From Asticcacaulis sp. MM231 (GTDB lineage: Bacteria; Pseudomonadota; Alphaproteobacteria; Caulobacterales; Caulobacteraceae): a stretch of DNA of 64,000 nucleotides. Position 1 is the first letter of the stretch, and every line of letters begins with the position of its first letter. The stretch covers positions 1,240,001-1,304,000 of the forward strand of contig NZ_OZ075108.1 in the NCBI RefSeq assembly GCF_964186625.1, written 5' to 3'. A program made the translations under genes and the position numbers. Under the pieces are notes generated by a model. That model was not told the DNA's origin, did not search any database, and was given only the letters and a program-made list of their open reading frames with translations. Of the stretch, positions 36,047 through 45,001 are shown piece after piece.

Positions 36047-36898
36047 TCAAGAAAAAGTATCACATGAGTTCGGATCGCCGCTGGCAAAACCGGCCTTGAA
36101 CCACTGCGCGCGTTGGGCCGACGAGCCATGCGTGAAGCTATCGGGCACGACGCGGCCCTGGGCGCGTTCCTGCAAGGTGTCATCGCCAACTGCTGTGGCG
36201 GCGCCGAGCGCTTCGTCGATATCACCGGCCTCGATCCAGTTGTTTTTGGCGTTCGACTGTTTGGCCCAGACACCGGCGTAGCAATCAGCCTGAAGTTCGA
36301 GCTTGACGGAGAGGGCGTTGGCGCCGGTCTTGCTCAGGCGCTGTTCTTCGCGGGCCACCTTGTCGCTGGTGCCGAGCACCTTCTGGACGTGGTGCCCCAC
36401 TTCGTGGGCAATGACATAGGCCTTGGCGAAATCGCCGGGCGCACCAAGCTGGCCGTCAAGGGTGCGGAAGAAATCGAGGTCGATATATACCTTCTCGTCG
36501 CCGGGGCAATAGAAGGGGCCCATGGCCGCCTCACCATAGCCGCAACCGGTTTGGGTGCCCTGATTATAGAGCACGATGGTGGAGGGGCGGTAACGCTCGC
36601 CACCTGACTTGAAGAGGTCTGCCCAGGTGTCGTTGGCCGAGGTGTGGATGACGTCGGCGAACTGGCCCTCTTCATCGGAGGGCGTGCCGGTGCTGGCCTG
36701 GCTCTCCGCCACCGGCTGCGAGCCGCCGATCTGGTTGCCCGCGCTCATGATCTGCTGCGGATCGATGCCGAAAACGAAATAACCAATGAGGGCCACGACC
36801 ACCAGAACGACGCCGCCGCCGCCGGCGACCGGTCCCATGCCGCCTCCGCCCCCGCGACGGTCTTCAACGCCGCCACGTCGCCCCATCTGCCATCTCAT
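36047..36898 (-). CDS. neutral zinc metallopeptidase (YpfJ family)
   Basis: A 283-aa protein with a Gly-rich cytoplasmic start (MRWQMGRRGGVEDRRGGGGG), one membrane helix (VVLVVVALIGYFVFG) and an extracytoplasmic peptidase domain. The zinc site is VIAHEVGHHVQKVLG, with ELQADCYAGVWAK as the usual downstream acidic motif. The end HGSSAQRAQWFKAGFASGD is typical. Substrate unknown. Confidence 0.9.
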   Translation of the reverse strand: MRWQMGRRGGVEDRRGGGGGMGPVAGGGGVVLVVVALIGYFVFGIDPQQIMSAGNQIGGSQPVAESQASTGTPSDEEGQFADVIHTSANDTWADLFKSGGERYRPSTIVLYNQGTQTGCGYGEAAMGPFYCPGDEKVYIDLDFFRTLDGQLGAPGDFAKAYVIAHEVGHHVQKVLGTSDKVAREEQRLSKTGANALSVKLELQADCYAGVWAKQSNAKNNWIEAGDIDEALGAATAVGDDTLQERAQGRVVPDSFTHGSSAQRAQWFKAGFASGDPNSCDTFS

Positions 36899-37211
36899 CG
36901 CGCTCTCCTTTAGCTTTTCATCTCAACCTGACGGCAATATTGTAAAATTGCACTTAGGTTTAAAAGCTTATCACCGCTGTTAACCTTCTTTTCAAGCGGT
37001 GATGCTGTTTGGCTACTGACAGTTTTCTGTCGATTTGTGCTATACCGAAATATGTAGCGGAATGTGCGGGGCGCATCCGCCTTGTTCTGTGCGCGTGATG
37101 AAAGATTTGTAATGTAGCGATTCGTTGACTCACAACGGGTAGCACATCAGAGTGAAGCGTAAGAAACAACGACTTTCGACCCATAAGGGCGAAGCGATAA
37201 AAGTAGGATCA
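36899..37211. other. divergent intergenic region
   Basis: About 310 bp between the YpfJ-type gene (minus) and the RND adaptor (plus). It holds both promoters. I see no clear operator, no regulator gene and no full CtrA box (only TTAA half-sites near 36960-36983). Confidence 0.4.
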
Positions 37212-38336
37212 ATGGGCATGACGGGTGATTTCAGGGTGTCGGGTGGTTTAAAAACCCGGTCGCCGTTGATGGTGGCGGGTTTGGTGGCGACTTTGGTGAT
37301 GGCTTTGGGCGTCAGCGCCTGTTCCGGCAAGAAGGGGGAGGCCAAGGATGGCAAGTCGGCGGCTCATGCTGCGGCAGGCCACGCCTCGGTGGTCAATTTC
37401 GCTGTGGTGCGCAATGATAACGCGCCGGTTCTTGTTAGCGGTACCGGTACGGTCAGTGCCTGGCAGGAAGTGGCTGTCGGCGCCGAAACCGGTGGCCTGA
37501 CCGCCGTCGCCCTTCTGGCCGACGAAGGCCAGACCGTCAAGCAGGGGCAGCCCCTGCTGAAAATGAACGATGTGCTGCTGCAGGCCCAGCTCAAGCAGAC
37601 GCAGGCCAATTATAACCAGTCCAACAAGGCCTATCAGCGCGCCCAGACCCTGTTCCAGCAGGGCTATCTGTCGGCTTCGGCGCTCGATAACGCCGAAGCC
37701 TCCAAGCTGACCACAGAGGCCGCCATGCAGACGGCGCAGACCCAGGTCAATATGGCGACCGTGCGCGCGCCGGTCTCCGGCATCATCACCCATCGCACCG
37801 CCGTGCTCGGCCAGAACATCTCGCAAGGCGCGGAACTGTTCAAAATTGTCCGTGATGGCCGCATCGAACTGAACATGGAAGTCGTCGAAACCGACCTCAA
37901 GGGCATTTCGGCCGGCCTCCCGGCCACCGTGACCAGCCAGTCGACCGGTCCGGTCAGCGGCACGGTCCGTATCGTCACGCCGATGGTCGATCCGTCCACC
38001 CGCCTGGGCTATGCGCGCATCAGCGTGCCGTGGTCATCGGGCCTGCGTCCCGGCATGTTCGCCTCCGGCACCATCAATGCCGGTGCGCAGAACGTCATGC
38101 TCGTGCCGCAAAGCGCCATTGTCTATAACGAAAACGTGCCGCAGGTCTATCTGCTCGGTCCGGACAACAAGGTCCATCTGCGCAAGGTCACCGTTGGGCC
38201 TACGACGCCCACCAAGGACATCATCATTCGTGATGGCGTGTCGGTCGGTGATCGCGTCATCACCACGGGCGCCGGCTTCCTGAACGACGGCGATAGCGTG
38301 AAGGCCACGGCCGCGCAAACCGGCGGAGAGCACTAA
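37212..38336 (+). CDS. RND efflux periplasmic adaptor (membrane fusion protein)
   Basis: A 374-aa lipoprotein-type adaptor linking the RND pump to an outer-membrane channel. Lipobox GVSACSG near residue 38. A lipoyl/barrel-sandwich half (GTGTVSAWQEVAVGAETGGL), a coiled-coil hairpin (about 120-175, LLQAQLKQTQANYNQSNKAYQRA), the returning half (VRAPVSGIITHRTAVLGQNI), a beta barrel and a membrane-proximal domain. I prefer the ATG at 37212 over an upstream GTG at 37152 that lacks a ribosome site. One base separates it from the pump gene. Confidence 0.88.
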   Translation: MGMTGDFRVSGGLKTRSPLMVAGLVATLVMALGVSACSGKKGEAKDGKSAAHAAAGHASVVNFAVVRNDNAPVLVSGTGTVSAWQEVAVGAETGGLTAVALLADEGQTVKQGQPLLKMNDVLLQAQLKQTQANYNQSNKAYQRAQTLFQQGYLSASALDNAEASKLTTEAAMQTAQTQVNMATVRAPVSGIITHRTAVLGQNISQGAELFKIVRDGRIELNMEVVETDLKGISAGLPATVTSQSTGPVSGTVRIVTPMVDPSTRLGYARISVPWSSGLRPGMFASGTINAGAQNVMLVPQSAIVYNENVPQVYLLGPDNKVHLRKVTVGPTTPTKDIIIRDGVSVGDRVITTGAGFLNDGDSVKATAAQTGGEH

Positions 38337-38337
38337 G

Positions 38338-41300
38338 ATGTCATCTCAAGCAGCCTCACCTCAAGGCGGGGGCGGCTTCCAGATTTCTTCCTGGTCGATC
38401 CGCAACCCCATCCCCACGCTCGTCTTCTTCCTGGTGATGACCGTCGCCGGCATTCTGGGCTTCCAGCAACTGCGCATCAACAACTGGCCGGATATCGACT
38501 TCCCGATCGTGGTCGTCACGGTTATCCGTTCGGGTGCGGCGCCGACCGAACTGCAAAATCAGGTCACGCGCATCGTTGAGGATTCGGTATCAGGCCTGGG
38601 CGGCGTGCGCCATATCCAGTCCGTCGTCAATGAAGGCGCCTCGACGACGCTGGTGACCTTCCAGCTTGACGTTGATCTTGAAAAAGCGACCAACGATGTG
38701 CGCAACGCCGTGGCCGGCGTGCGCGGCAACCTGCCGTCCGATGTGCAGGACCCCATCGTCTCGCGCGTCGAGAACGCGCAAGGCCAGCCCCTGCTGAGCT
38801 ACACCATTCGCGCCGCCAATATGTCGCCGGAAGACCTGAGCTGGTACGTCGATAACGACGTGGCCAAGAAGGCCCTGGCGGTCAAGGGCGTGTCCGGTCT
38901 GACCCGCGATGGCGGCGTCAATCGTGAAATCCGCATCGAACTCGATCCGTCCAAACTGGCGGCGCAGGGCGTGACCGCCGGCGACGTCAGCCAGCAACTG
39001 CGTTCGTTCAACGTCAACATGCCGGGCGGCCGTTTTAATTCCGGCAGCGCAGAACAGACGATCCGTACCGTTGGCGGCGCCGACAGTATCCAGCAACTGT
39101 CGGATACGCGCATCACCCTGTCCAATGGCGGCACGGTCCGTCTCGGCGATATCGCAACCGTCTCCGACACCTGGTCCGAGCCCCGCGTCCGGGCGCGTCA
39201 CAATGGCAATGAGGTCGTCGGCTTCAGCGTCCAGCGCACCCGCGGCACATCGGAAGTCCACGTCGCCGAAGGCGTCCGCGAAGCCATCAAGGCTTTGCAG
39301 GCCTCTAACCCGAACGTGCAGATCGAGGAAGTGTCATCGAGCGTCAACGAGGTGCAGCGCAGTTTCGATACGTCGATGGAAGCCCTGCTGATCGGTGCGG
39401 CCCTGGCCGTGCTGGTGGTCTGGCTGTTCCTGCGCGACTGGCGGGCGACGTTCGTCTCCGCCATCGCCATGCCGATGTCGCTGCTGCCGACCTTCTTTGT
39501 CATGCACATCTTCAACCAGTCGTTCAACGTGGTGACGCTGCTGGCGCTGTCGCTGACGGTCGGTATTCTGGTCGATGACGCCATCGTCGAAATCGAAAAT
39601 ATCGTCCGGCACATCCGCGCCGGCAAGAAGCCTTATCAGGCCGCCATTGAGGCTGCCGACGAAATCGGCCTGGCCGTCGTGGCGACCACCGCAACCCTGA
39701 TCGCCGTGTTTGCCCCGACGGGCTTCATGCCGGGCATCGTTGGCCAGTTCTTCAAGAGTTTCGCTATCGCCTCGTGCGTCAGCGTCTTCTTCTCGCTGGT
39801 GGTGGCGCGGACCCTGACACCGCTGATGGGCGCCTATCTGCTGCGTACCAATACCAAGCATAAGGATGACGAACCCTTCTGGATGAAGAGTTATCTGAAG
39901 ATGCTGCGCTTCTGCCTGCGTCACAAGATTCTGGTCGTTGTCTGCTCGATCCTGTTCTTCATCGGATCGGCGGGCATGCTGATCACCATTCCGAGCGATA
40001 ACATCCCGGCCAGCGACGAAAGTCGTTCGGTGATGAGCCTGTCACTGACGCCGGGGGCTACGCTCGCGGAAACCGACGCAGTGGTGAAGCGCATCCTCGG
40101 CGACCTCAAGTCTCATCCGGAAGTTTCCAGCACCTATGTGACGGAAGATATGGAAAGCGCCACGATCACCATCAATCTGGTGCCGAAGAGTAAGCGCAAG
40201 CTGACCCAGGCCCAGTTCGAGCAGAAGTTCTCCGAGACGCTGAAAAATTATCCCGGCCTGCATAGCAGTTTTGGGCAGGATGGCGGCGGCGGCACCGGCG
40301 TGGCCTATATCCTCGCTTCGGATAATGAAGAACTGCTGCGGACCACCTCCCAGCAACTGCTGCGCGAAATGTCGGCCCTGCCTTCGCTCACCAACGTCCA
40401 CTCGGCGGATAATCTGGTGCGTCCGGAAATCATCATCACGCCTAAGCCTGACCAGGCGGCGCTAATGGGAGTATCCACCAGCACCATTTCTTCCGCTGCG
40501 CGCGTCGCCACCATGGGCGATATCGATCAGATCCTGGCCAAGTATAATGACGGCGACCGCCAGATTCCGATCCGTGTCCTGCTCAAGGAAGACGCCCGCA
40601 CGAACGTCACCAATCTCGAAACCCTGATGGTGCCGACCAAATATGGCACCTCGGTGCCGCTGTCGGCGGTGGCGGATATCACCTTCGGCGCCGGTCCTAT
40701 CGCCATCAACCGCATCGACCGGACCCGTTCGGCCACGGTCAATGCCGATCTGAACGGCGTGCCTAACGGGATCGCGGATGCGGCGGTTCTGGCCACTCCG
40801 ATCATGAAGAAGATCAAGGCCGGCGAGATTCCGGGCGTCCACATCGTGGTCAATCCGAACAACGAAGACTTCGCGGAAATGATTCCGAATTTTATCATCG
40901 CCATCCTGACCGGCATCTTGCTGATGTATGTCGTTCTGGTGCTGTTGTTCGGTTCGTTCAGCCACCCGATTACCATCCTGCTGGCCTTGCCTCTATGTTT
41001 CGGGGGGGCGTTTATTGCCCTGATCGCCTGCCGCATGAGCATGTCCATGCCATCCCTGATTGGCCTGATCATGCTCACCGGCATCGCGGCGAAGAACTCG
41101 ATCCTGCTGGTCGAATACGCCATGATGTCTATGAAGGAAGGCATGTCGCGCGCTGAGGCCCTGATCGAATCAGCTCACAAGCGTGCGCGTCCGATCGTAA
41201 TGACCACGGTCGCCATGGGCGCCGGCATGTTGCCGGTGGCTGTTGGGTCTGACAGTTTCCGTCAGCCGATGGCCGTGGCCGTGATCGGCGGCCTGATCAC

Positions 41301-41460
41301 CTCGACCCTGCTGTCGTTGCTGTTCGTGCCTGTGGCTTATGAACTGGTCGATAAGGCATCGAACTTCTTTGGCAAGTTCATCAATATTAGGGCCGAGGGT
41401 AAGGACGATCCTGAACCGCCGACGCCGGATGATAAAGGTCATTATGAGGGCCGGTTCTAA
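38338..41460 (+). CDS. RND multidrug efflux pump, AcrB/HAE-type
   Basis: A 1040-aa inner-membrane proton-driven exporter. It has the twelve-helix RND plan: helix 1 (NPIPTLVFFLVMTVAGILGF), a large porter loop, helices 2-6 with the proton-relay acidic pair in LALSLTVGILVDDAIVEIENI, a second loop, and helices 8-12 (IGLIMLTGIAAKNSILLVEYA). Length is standard. It is co-transcribed with the adaptor. No outer-membrane factor gene lies beside it, so it must use one encoded elsewhere. Drug range unknown. Confidence 0.93.
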   Translation: MSSQAASPQGGGGFQISSWSIRNPIPTLVFFLVMTVAGILGFQQLRINNWPDIDFPIVVVTVIRSGAAPTELQNQVTRIVEDSVSGLGGVRHIQSVVNEGASTTLVTFQLDVDLEKATNDVRNAVAGVRGNLPSDVQDPIVSRVENAQGQPLLSYTIRAANMSPEDLSWYVDNDVAKKALAVKGVSGLTRDGGVNREIRIELDPSKLAAQGVTAGDVSQQLRSFNVNMPGGRFNSGSAEQTIRTVGGADSIQQLSDTRITLSNGGTVRLGDIATVSDTWSEPRVRARHNGNEVVGFSVQRTRGTSEVHVAEGVREAIKALQASNPNVQIEEVSSSVNEVQRSFDTSMEALLIGAALAVLVVWLFLRDWRATFVSAIAMPMSLLPTFFVMHIFNQSFNVVTLLALSLTVGILVDDAIVEIENIVRHIRAGKKPYQAAIEAADEIGLAVVATTATLIAVFAPTGFMPGIVGQFFKSFAIASCVSVFFSLVVARTLTPLMGAYLLRTNTKHKDDEPFWMKSYLKMLRFCLRHKILVVVCSILFFIGSAGMLITIPSDNIPASDESRSVMSLSLTPGATLAETDAVVKRILGDLKSHPEVSSTYVTEDMESATITINLVPKSKRKLTQAQFEQKFSETLKNYPGLHSSFGQDGGGGTGVAYILASDNEELLRTTSQQLLREMSALPSLTNVHSADNLVRPEIIITPKPDQAALMGVSTSTISSAARVATMGDIDQILAKYNDGDRQIPIRVLLKEDARTNVTNLETLMVPTKYGTSVPLSAVADITFGAGPIAINRIDRTRSATVNADLNGVPNGIADAAVLATPIMKKIKAGEIPGVHIVVNPNNEDFAEMIPNFIIAILTGILLMYVVLVLLFGSFSHPITILLALPLCFGGAFIALIACRMSMSMPSLIGLIMLTGIAAKNSILLVEYAMMSMKEGMSRAEALIESAHKRARPIVMTTVAMGAGMLPVAVGSDSFRQPMAVAVIGGLITSTLLSLLFVPVAYELVDKASNFFGKFINIRAEGKDDPEPPTPDDKGHYEGRF

Positions 41461-41470
41461 AACCTGAAAG

Positions 41471-41501
41471 CCCGCCGGATCGCTCCGGCGGGTTTTGTTT
41501 T
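41471..41501 (+). terminator. rho-independent terminator after RND pump
   Basis: Stem CCCGCCGGA / TCCGGCGGG with a 4-nt loop, followed by TTTTGTTTT. Confidence 0.9.
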
Positions 41502-41508
41502 AGGGGAT

Positions 41509-41526
41509 CACGGAAAGACACGGAAT
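41509..41526. repeat. CACGGAAAGACACGGAAT repeat at GxxExxY gene end
   Basis: Two CACGGAA units on the plus strand directly after the 3' end of the GxxExxY remnant. The same unit in inverted orientation (TTCCGT) is repeated at the other end of the gene (41892-41929). Such short repeats often border GxxExxY genes, which suggests they mark the edges of an inserted block. Confidence 0.5.
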
Positions 41527-41886
41527 TAGAGAATGACGCAGTCTATCTGCACTTTCGCTGCCGACCCGAAATTCACAATCAAGCCAAGTCTGAGATGGGG
41601 GCCACGCAAATAGTTTAAGACTTGCAATTTGTGCTGCGGAGCAATGGCTTCGCAGGCCTTGAGCTCGACAATGATCTTATCAAAACAGATGAAGTCGGGA
41701 CGGTAGGTTTGAACCAATGGCTCGCCTTTATAGGCGAGCGCCAAAAGGTATGTCTGTACGCTGGAATTCCTTGGCAAGACACTCCTGATAGACAGGTTCG
41801 AGAAAGCCGAAGCCCATTTCTTTATAAACTTCAAATATGGCGCCGCGTATCTGGAAAACTTCATTTTCGTACAGGAGCTTATCCAT
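41526..41886 (-). pseudogene. GxxExxY-family protein, frameshift deletion
   Basis: The GxxExxY family is small and of unknown function. The first part reads MDKLLYENEVFQIRGAIFEVYKEMGFGFLEPVYQECLAKEFQRTDIPF from an ATG at 41886 and then hits a stop at about 41728. The rest (LALAYKGEPLVQTYRPDFICFDKIIVELKA to the end) lies in another frame and ends at 41526. About five residues between IPF and LALAYKG are missing relative to the family, so a deletion of roughly 14-17 bp explains both loss and frameshift. A one-base correction does not restore the family pattern here, unlike the four genes with an extra T. Confidence 0.75.
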
Positions 41887-41891
41887 ACAGA

Positions 41892-41929
41892 ATTCCGTGC
41901 CTTTCCGTCTTTTTCCGTACCTTTCTGTG
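41892..41929. repeat. tandem TTCCGT-type repeats
   Basis: Four imperfect ten-base units: ATTCCGTGCC, TTTCCGTCTT, TTTCCGTACC, TTTCTGTGAT. They lie just upstream of the GxxExxY start and mirror the CACGGAA units at its other end. Confidence 0.6.
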
Positions 41930-41944
41930 ATCCTCTTCGTCCTC

Positions 41945-43213
41945 TCAAACCGGCGAAATCCGGATCGCCATAATCTGATTGCGTTGCTTGCGCATGATCT
42001 GGAACTTGCGGCCATAGAAGATGAAGGTCTGGCCGGGTTCGGGAATGGTGCGGGCCTCGTGGATGACCAGTCCGGCCACGCTCACCGCGTTGTCGTCCGG
42101 CAGATCCCAGTCCATGGCGCGGTTGAGATCGCGGATCGGCATATCGCCATCGACGTGGATCGAACCATCGGCCTGCTTGCGCAGTGAGGTCAGCACGGCA
42201 TCGTGCTCATCGTCGATTTCGCCAACGATCTCTTCCAGAATATCTTCCAGGGTCACCAGACCCTGCAGGGCGCCGTATTCATCAACCACCAGCGCGAAGT
42301 GCGACTTCTTCTTGAGGAAGGCCGCCAACTGATCCTTCAGATTGGTGGTGTCGGGGATGAACCACGGCTCGCGGATAATCGCCATGACATCGACGCTGTT
42401 GACATCGCCCCTGGAGCGCGCCACCGCCGCCATCAGGTCGCGGGCGTGCAGCACGCCGATGATGTTTTCGGTGTTGTCCTTGTAGAGCGGCAGGCGGGTA
42501 TGGCTGAAACTGAGCGCGGCCTCGATGATCTCGGCCGTCGTCAGATCGGCGTCGATCATGTCGATCTGTTTGCGGTGGACCATGATCTGGCTAACATCGA
42601 GTTCTGCCAGATCGAGCACGCCGCGGAACATATTGCGATCGTCGATCTGCACGGCGCCTTCGTCGTGATGGTATTCGACCGCGCCGCGGATCTCTTCGTG
42701 CGCCGCCAGAACGTCAACCGCCATCGAGAGCTTGACGCCAAAAAGGCCGAGCACGGCGCGCACAAACCATTGCACGGCATTGATCACCGGTCCAAAGGCG
42801 ATCACGATCCACATAACCGGCCGTGACATGAAGCGCGCGGTATCTTCCGGGCGCATGATGGCCAGGGTCTTCGGCAGCACCTCGGCGAACACCAGCACAA
42901 GCACGGTCATGACACCGGTCGAGATGGCGGCGCCCCAGGGGCCGGGGATAGCGCGGTCGATCGAGATGGTGGCTATGGCGGCTGCGCCGATATTGAGCAC
43001 ATTCTGCAGCAGCAGGATGGCGCCAATCATCTTTTCCTGATTGGTCAGCAGCTTGTTGACGCGCTTGGCCGCCTTGTCGCCGTCGCGCTCAAGCTGGTGC
43101 ATCCGGCCGCGCGACGCGGCGGTCAGCGAGGTTTCGCCGGCGCTGAACAGGGCGGACACCCCCAGGATAACGATCAGGACCGGAACGAGGGTTATCAGCG
43201 CGGCGATCAGCAT
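41945..43213 (-). CDS. CNNM/CorC (HlyC) family membrane protein with CBS pair
   Basis: A 422-aa protein: DUF21/CNNM membrane domain (about 1-185, with FSAGETSLTAASRGRMHQLERDGDKAAK), two CBS domains (about 205-330, MVHRKQIDMIDADLTTAEII and VVDEYGALQGLVTLEDILEEIVGEI) and a C-terminal CorC_HlyC domain (VSVAGLVIHEARTIPEPGQ). The family is linked to Mg2+/Co2+ efflux. It starts 12 nt after aroB, so it is in the aroK-aroB operon. The old name hemolysin should not be taken literally. Confidence 0.9.
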   Translation of the reverse strand: MLIAALITLVPVLIVILGVSALFSAGETSLTAASRGRMHQLERDGDKAAKRVNKLLTNQEKMIGAILLLQNVLNIGAAAIATISIDRAIPGPWGAAISTGVMTVLVLVFAEVLPKTLAIMRPEDTARFMSRPVMWIVIAFGPVINAVQWFVRAVLGLFGVKLSMAVDVLAAHEEIRGAVEYHHDEGAVQIDDRNMFRGVLDLAELDVSQIMVHRKQIDMIDADLTTAEIIEAALSFSHTRLPLYKDNTENIIGVLHARDLMAAVARSRGDVNSVDVMAIIREPWFIPDTTNLKDQLAAFLKKKSHFALVVDEYGALQGLVTLEDILEEIVGEIDDEHDAVLTSLRKQADGSIHVDGDMPIRDLNRAMDWDLPDDNAVSVAGLVIHEARTIPEPGQTFIFYGRKFQIMRKQRNQIMAIRISPV

Positions 43214-43225
43214 GGGATGTGGCCT

Positions 43226-44366
43226 TTAAGCGGGCGCGGAAACGGCAGAAACGGCGCCGTCGAGGACGAGGAATTCGGCGATCAGTTCGGCGCTGACCTT
43301 CTTGGCGACGAAGGCGTGACCGATACCGCTGACCAGAACAAAGGTCAGGGTGCCGCCCTCGGCCTTTTTGTCATGGCCCATGTGGGTGATCAGGCGGTCG
43401 GCGTCGAAAGGTTCATTCCGAATGTCGGACATGCGCGTCGGTAGACCGGCGTGGCGGATGGCGGCGACGGCGCGGGCCTCTTCTTCCTCGGTGCATTCGC
43501 CATTCAGCGCACTGTACCGGAAGGCCTGCGCCATGCCGATGGCGACGGCCTCGCCATGCAGCAGGGTATCGCCAAAACCGACCTCGGCTTCGAGCGCATG
43601 GCCGAAGGTGTGACCCAGATTGAGCAGGGCGCGTTGGCCGCCTTCACGTTCATCGGCGGCGACGATCTCGGCCTTCATCTCGACCGAGCGCGCCACGGCG
43701 TGCAGGATGGCGGCGGGTTCAAGCGCCAGAACGTCGCTGTCATGGGCTTCCAGCCAGTCGAAGAAAACTTTGTCGCCGAGCAGACCGTACTTGATGATCT
43801 CGGCGTATCCGCACTTGATTTCACGCGCCGGCAGGGTTTTGAGGATATCCAGATCGCACAGCACCAGGCGCGGCTGCCAGAAGGCGCCGATCAGGTTCTT
43901 GCCCTTTTCGTGGTCGATGGCCGTCTTGCCGCCGACGGACGAATTCGACCTGGGCCAGAACGGTGGTCGGGATCTGGATAAAGTCGATGCCGCGCATATA
44001 GATGGCGCAGGCGAAGCCGGTCAGATCGCCGATCACGCCACCGCCCAGCGCGATCACCACGTCCTTGCGGTCAAGGCCATAGTCGAGCATGGCGTCGACG
44101 ACGAATTTCAGGCCGTCATAGGATTTGCTTTCCTCGCCGGCCGGCACCACGATCTTGTGCGTCTTGTGGCCGGCGGCTTCGAACTGCGCCAAGATGCGGT
44201 CGGCGTGCAGCGGACCGACGTTCGAATCGGTGACCATGACCACGCGCTTGTTGACGAGGAACGGGCCGACCCACGTTTCGGCGTCTTCCAGCAGGCCGGC
44301 GCCGACGATGACGTCATAGGGCTTGAAGCCTTCGCCCGAAACCGGGATGCGGCGATACGCGCTCAT
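43226..44366 (-). pseudogene. aroB: 3-dehydroquinate synthase AroB, frameshifted
   Basis: Second enzyme of the shikimate pathway (DAHP to 3-dehydroquinate, NAD and metal dependent). The N-terminal half is intact through [37 protein letters not shown]. An extra base at 43944-43945 (GAATTC for GAATC on the plus strand) then shifts the frame. Restoring it gives [20 protein letters not shown] and joins the second half, which has [13 protein letters not shown] and [13 protein letters not shown]. Corrected length is 379 aa, normal. The four-base overlap with aroK and intact catalytic residues in both halves suggest a working gene misread by one base. Confidence 0.92.
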
Positions 44367-44944
44367 TGTCCACCTGTGACGTATGCGTGAAGGGCGCTCA
44401 AAACCTGATCGAGCGATTTGACGTGGCTTTGATCGCCGGTGTCGACCGTCACATCGGCCATTTCATAAAGGGGATAACGGGTTTTCACGTGTTCTTTCAG
44501 GACGTCCATCGGGTTGCGGTCTTTGAGCAAGGGGCGGTGCGGGCGGTTGGCGACGCGACGGGCCAGCACCTTGAGATCGGTTTTCAGCCACAGGGTGATC
44601 GCCTTGTCTTTCAGGCGTTCGCGCGTGAGCGGATGGGTGAGGGCGCCGCCGCCGGTGGCCAGAATACGCGGTTCGCCGTCGAGCAGGCGGGCTATGACGC
44701 GCTGCTCGCCGTCACGGAAGCCCTGCTCGCCATAGTTGGCGAAGATGTCGGCGACGGTCATGCCGGCGGCCTTTTCGATCTCCTCGTCGGCATCGACGAA
44801 GGGCAGGCCGAAATGATCGGCCAGGCGCTTGCCGATGGTGGTCTTGCCCACGCCCATCAGGCCGACCAGCGCAACGGTTTTCGGCAGGATAAAGACGGGG
44901 CGCGTACTGGAATCAGTCGCGGAAGGCTCAGGCTCGGCGGTCAT
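44363..44944 (-). CDS. aroK: shikimate kinase
   Basis: A 193-aa kinase that phosphorylates shikimate. Walker A GLMGVGKTTIGKRLA (near residue 30), shikimate-binding DADEEIEKAAGMTVADIFANYGEQGFRDGE, Walker B-like ILATGGGAL, and LID region RPHRPLLKDRNP. The ATG at 44944 removes an upstream open stretch that has no similarity. It overlaps aroB by four bases (ATGA), and is divergent from xerD across 57 bp. Confidence 0.94.
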   Translation of the reverse strand: MTAEPEPSATDSSTRPVFILPKTVALVGLMGVGKTTIGKRLADHFGLPFVDADEEIEKAAGMTVADIFANYGEQGFRDGEQRVIARLLDGEPRILATGGGALTHPLTRERLKDKAITLWLKTDLKVLARRVANRPHRPLLKDRNPMDVLKEHVKTRYPLYEMADVTVDTGDQSHVKSLDQVLSALHAYVTGGQ

Positions 44945-45001
44945 AGGGTTTGCTTTACACGATATTAGGGTGACTTTGCCAGAGTCATTACGTGAAACCT
45001 T

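Noticed and set aside
41726..41790. GxxExxY as a fifth gene with one extra T
   Set aside because: Deleting one base in GAATTC there joins frames but yields a sequence unlike the family. About five residues are missing, so a 14-17 bp deletion explains it better.
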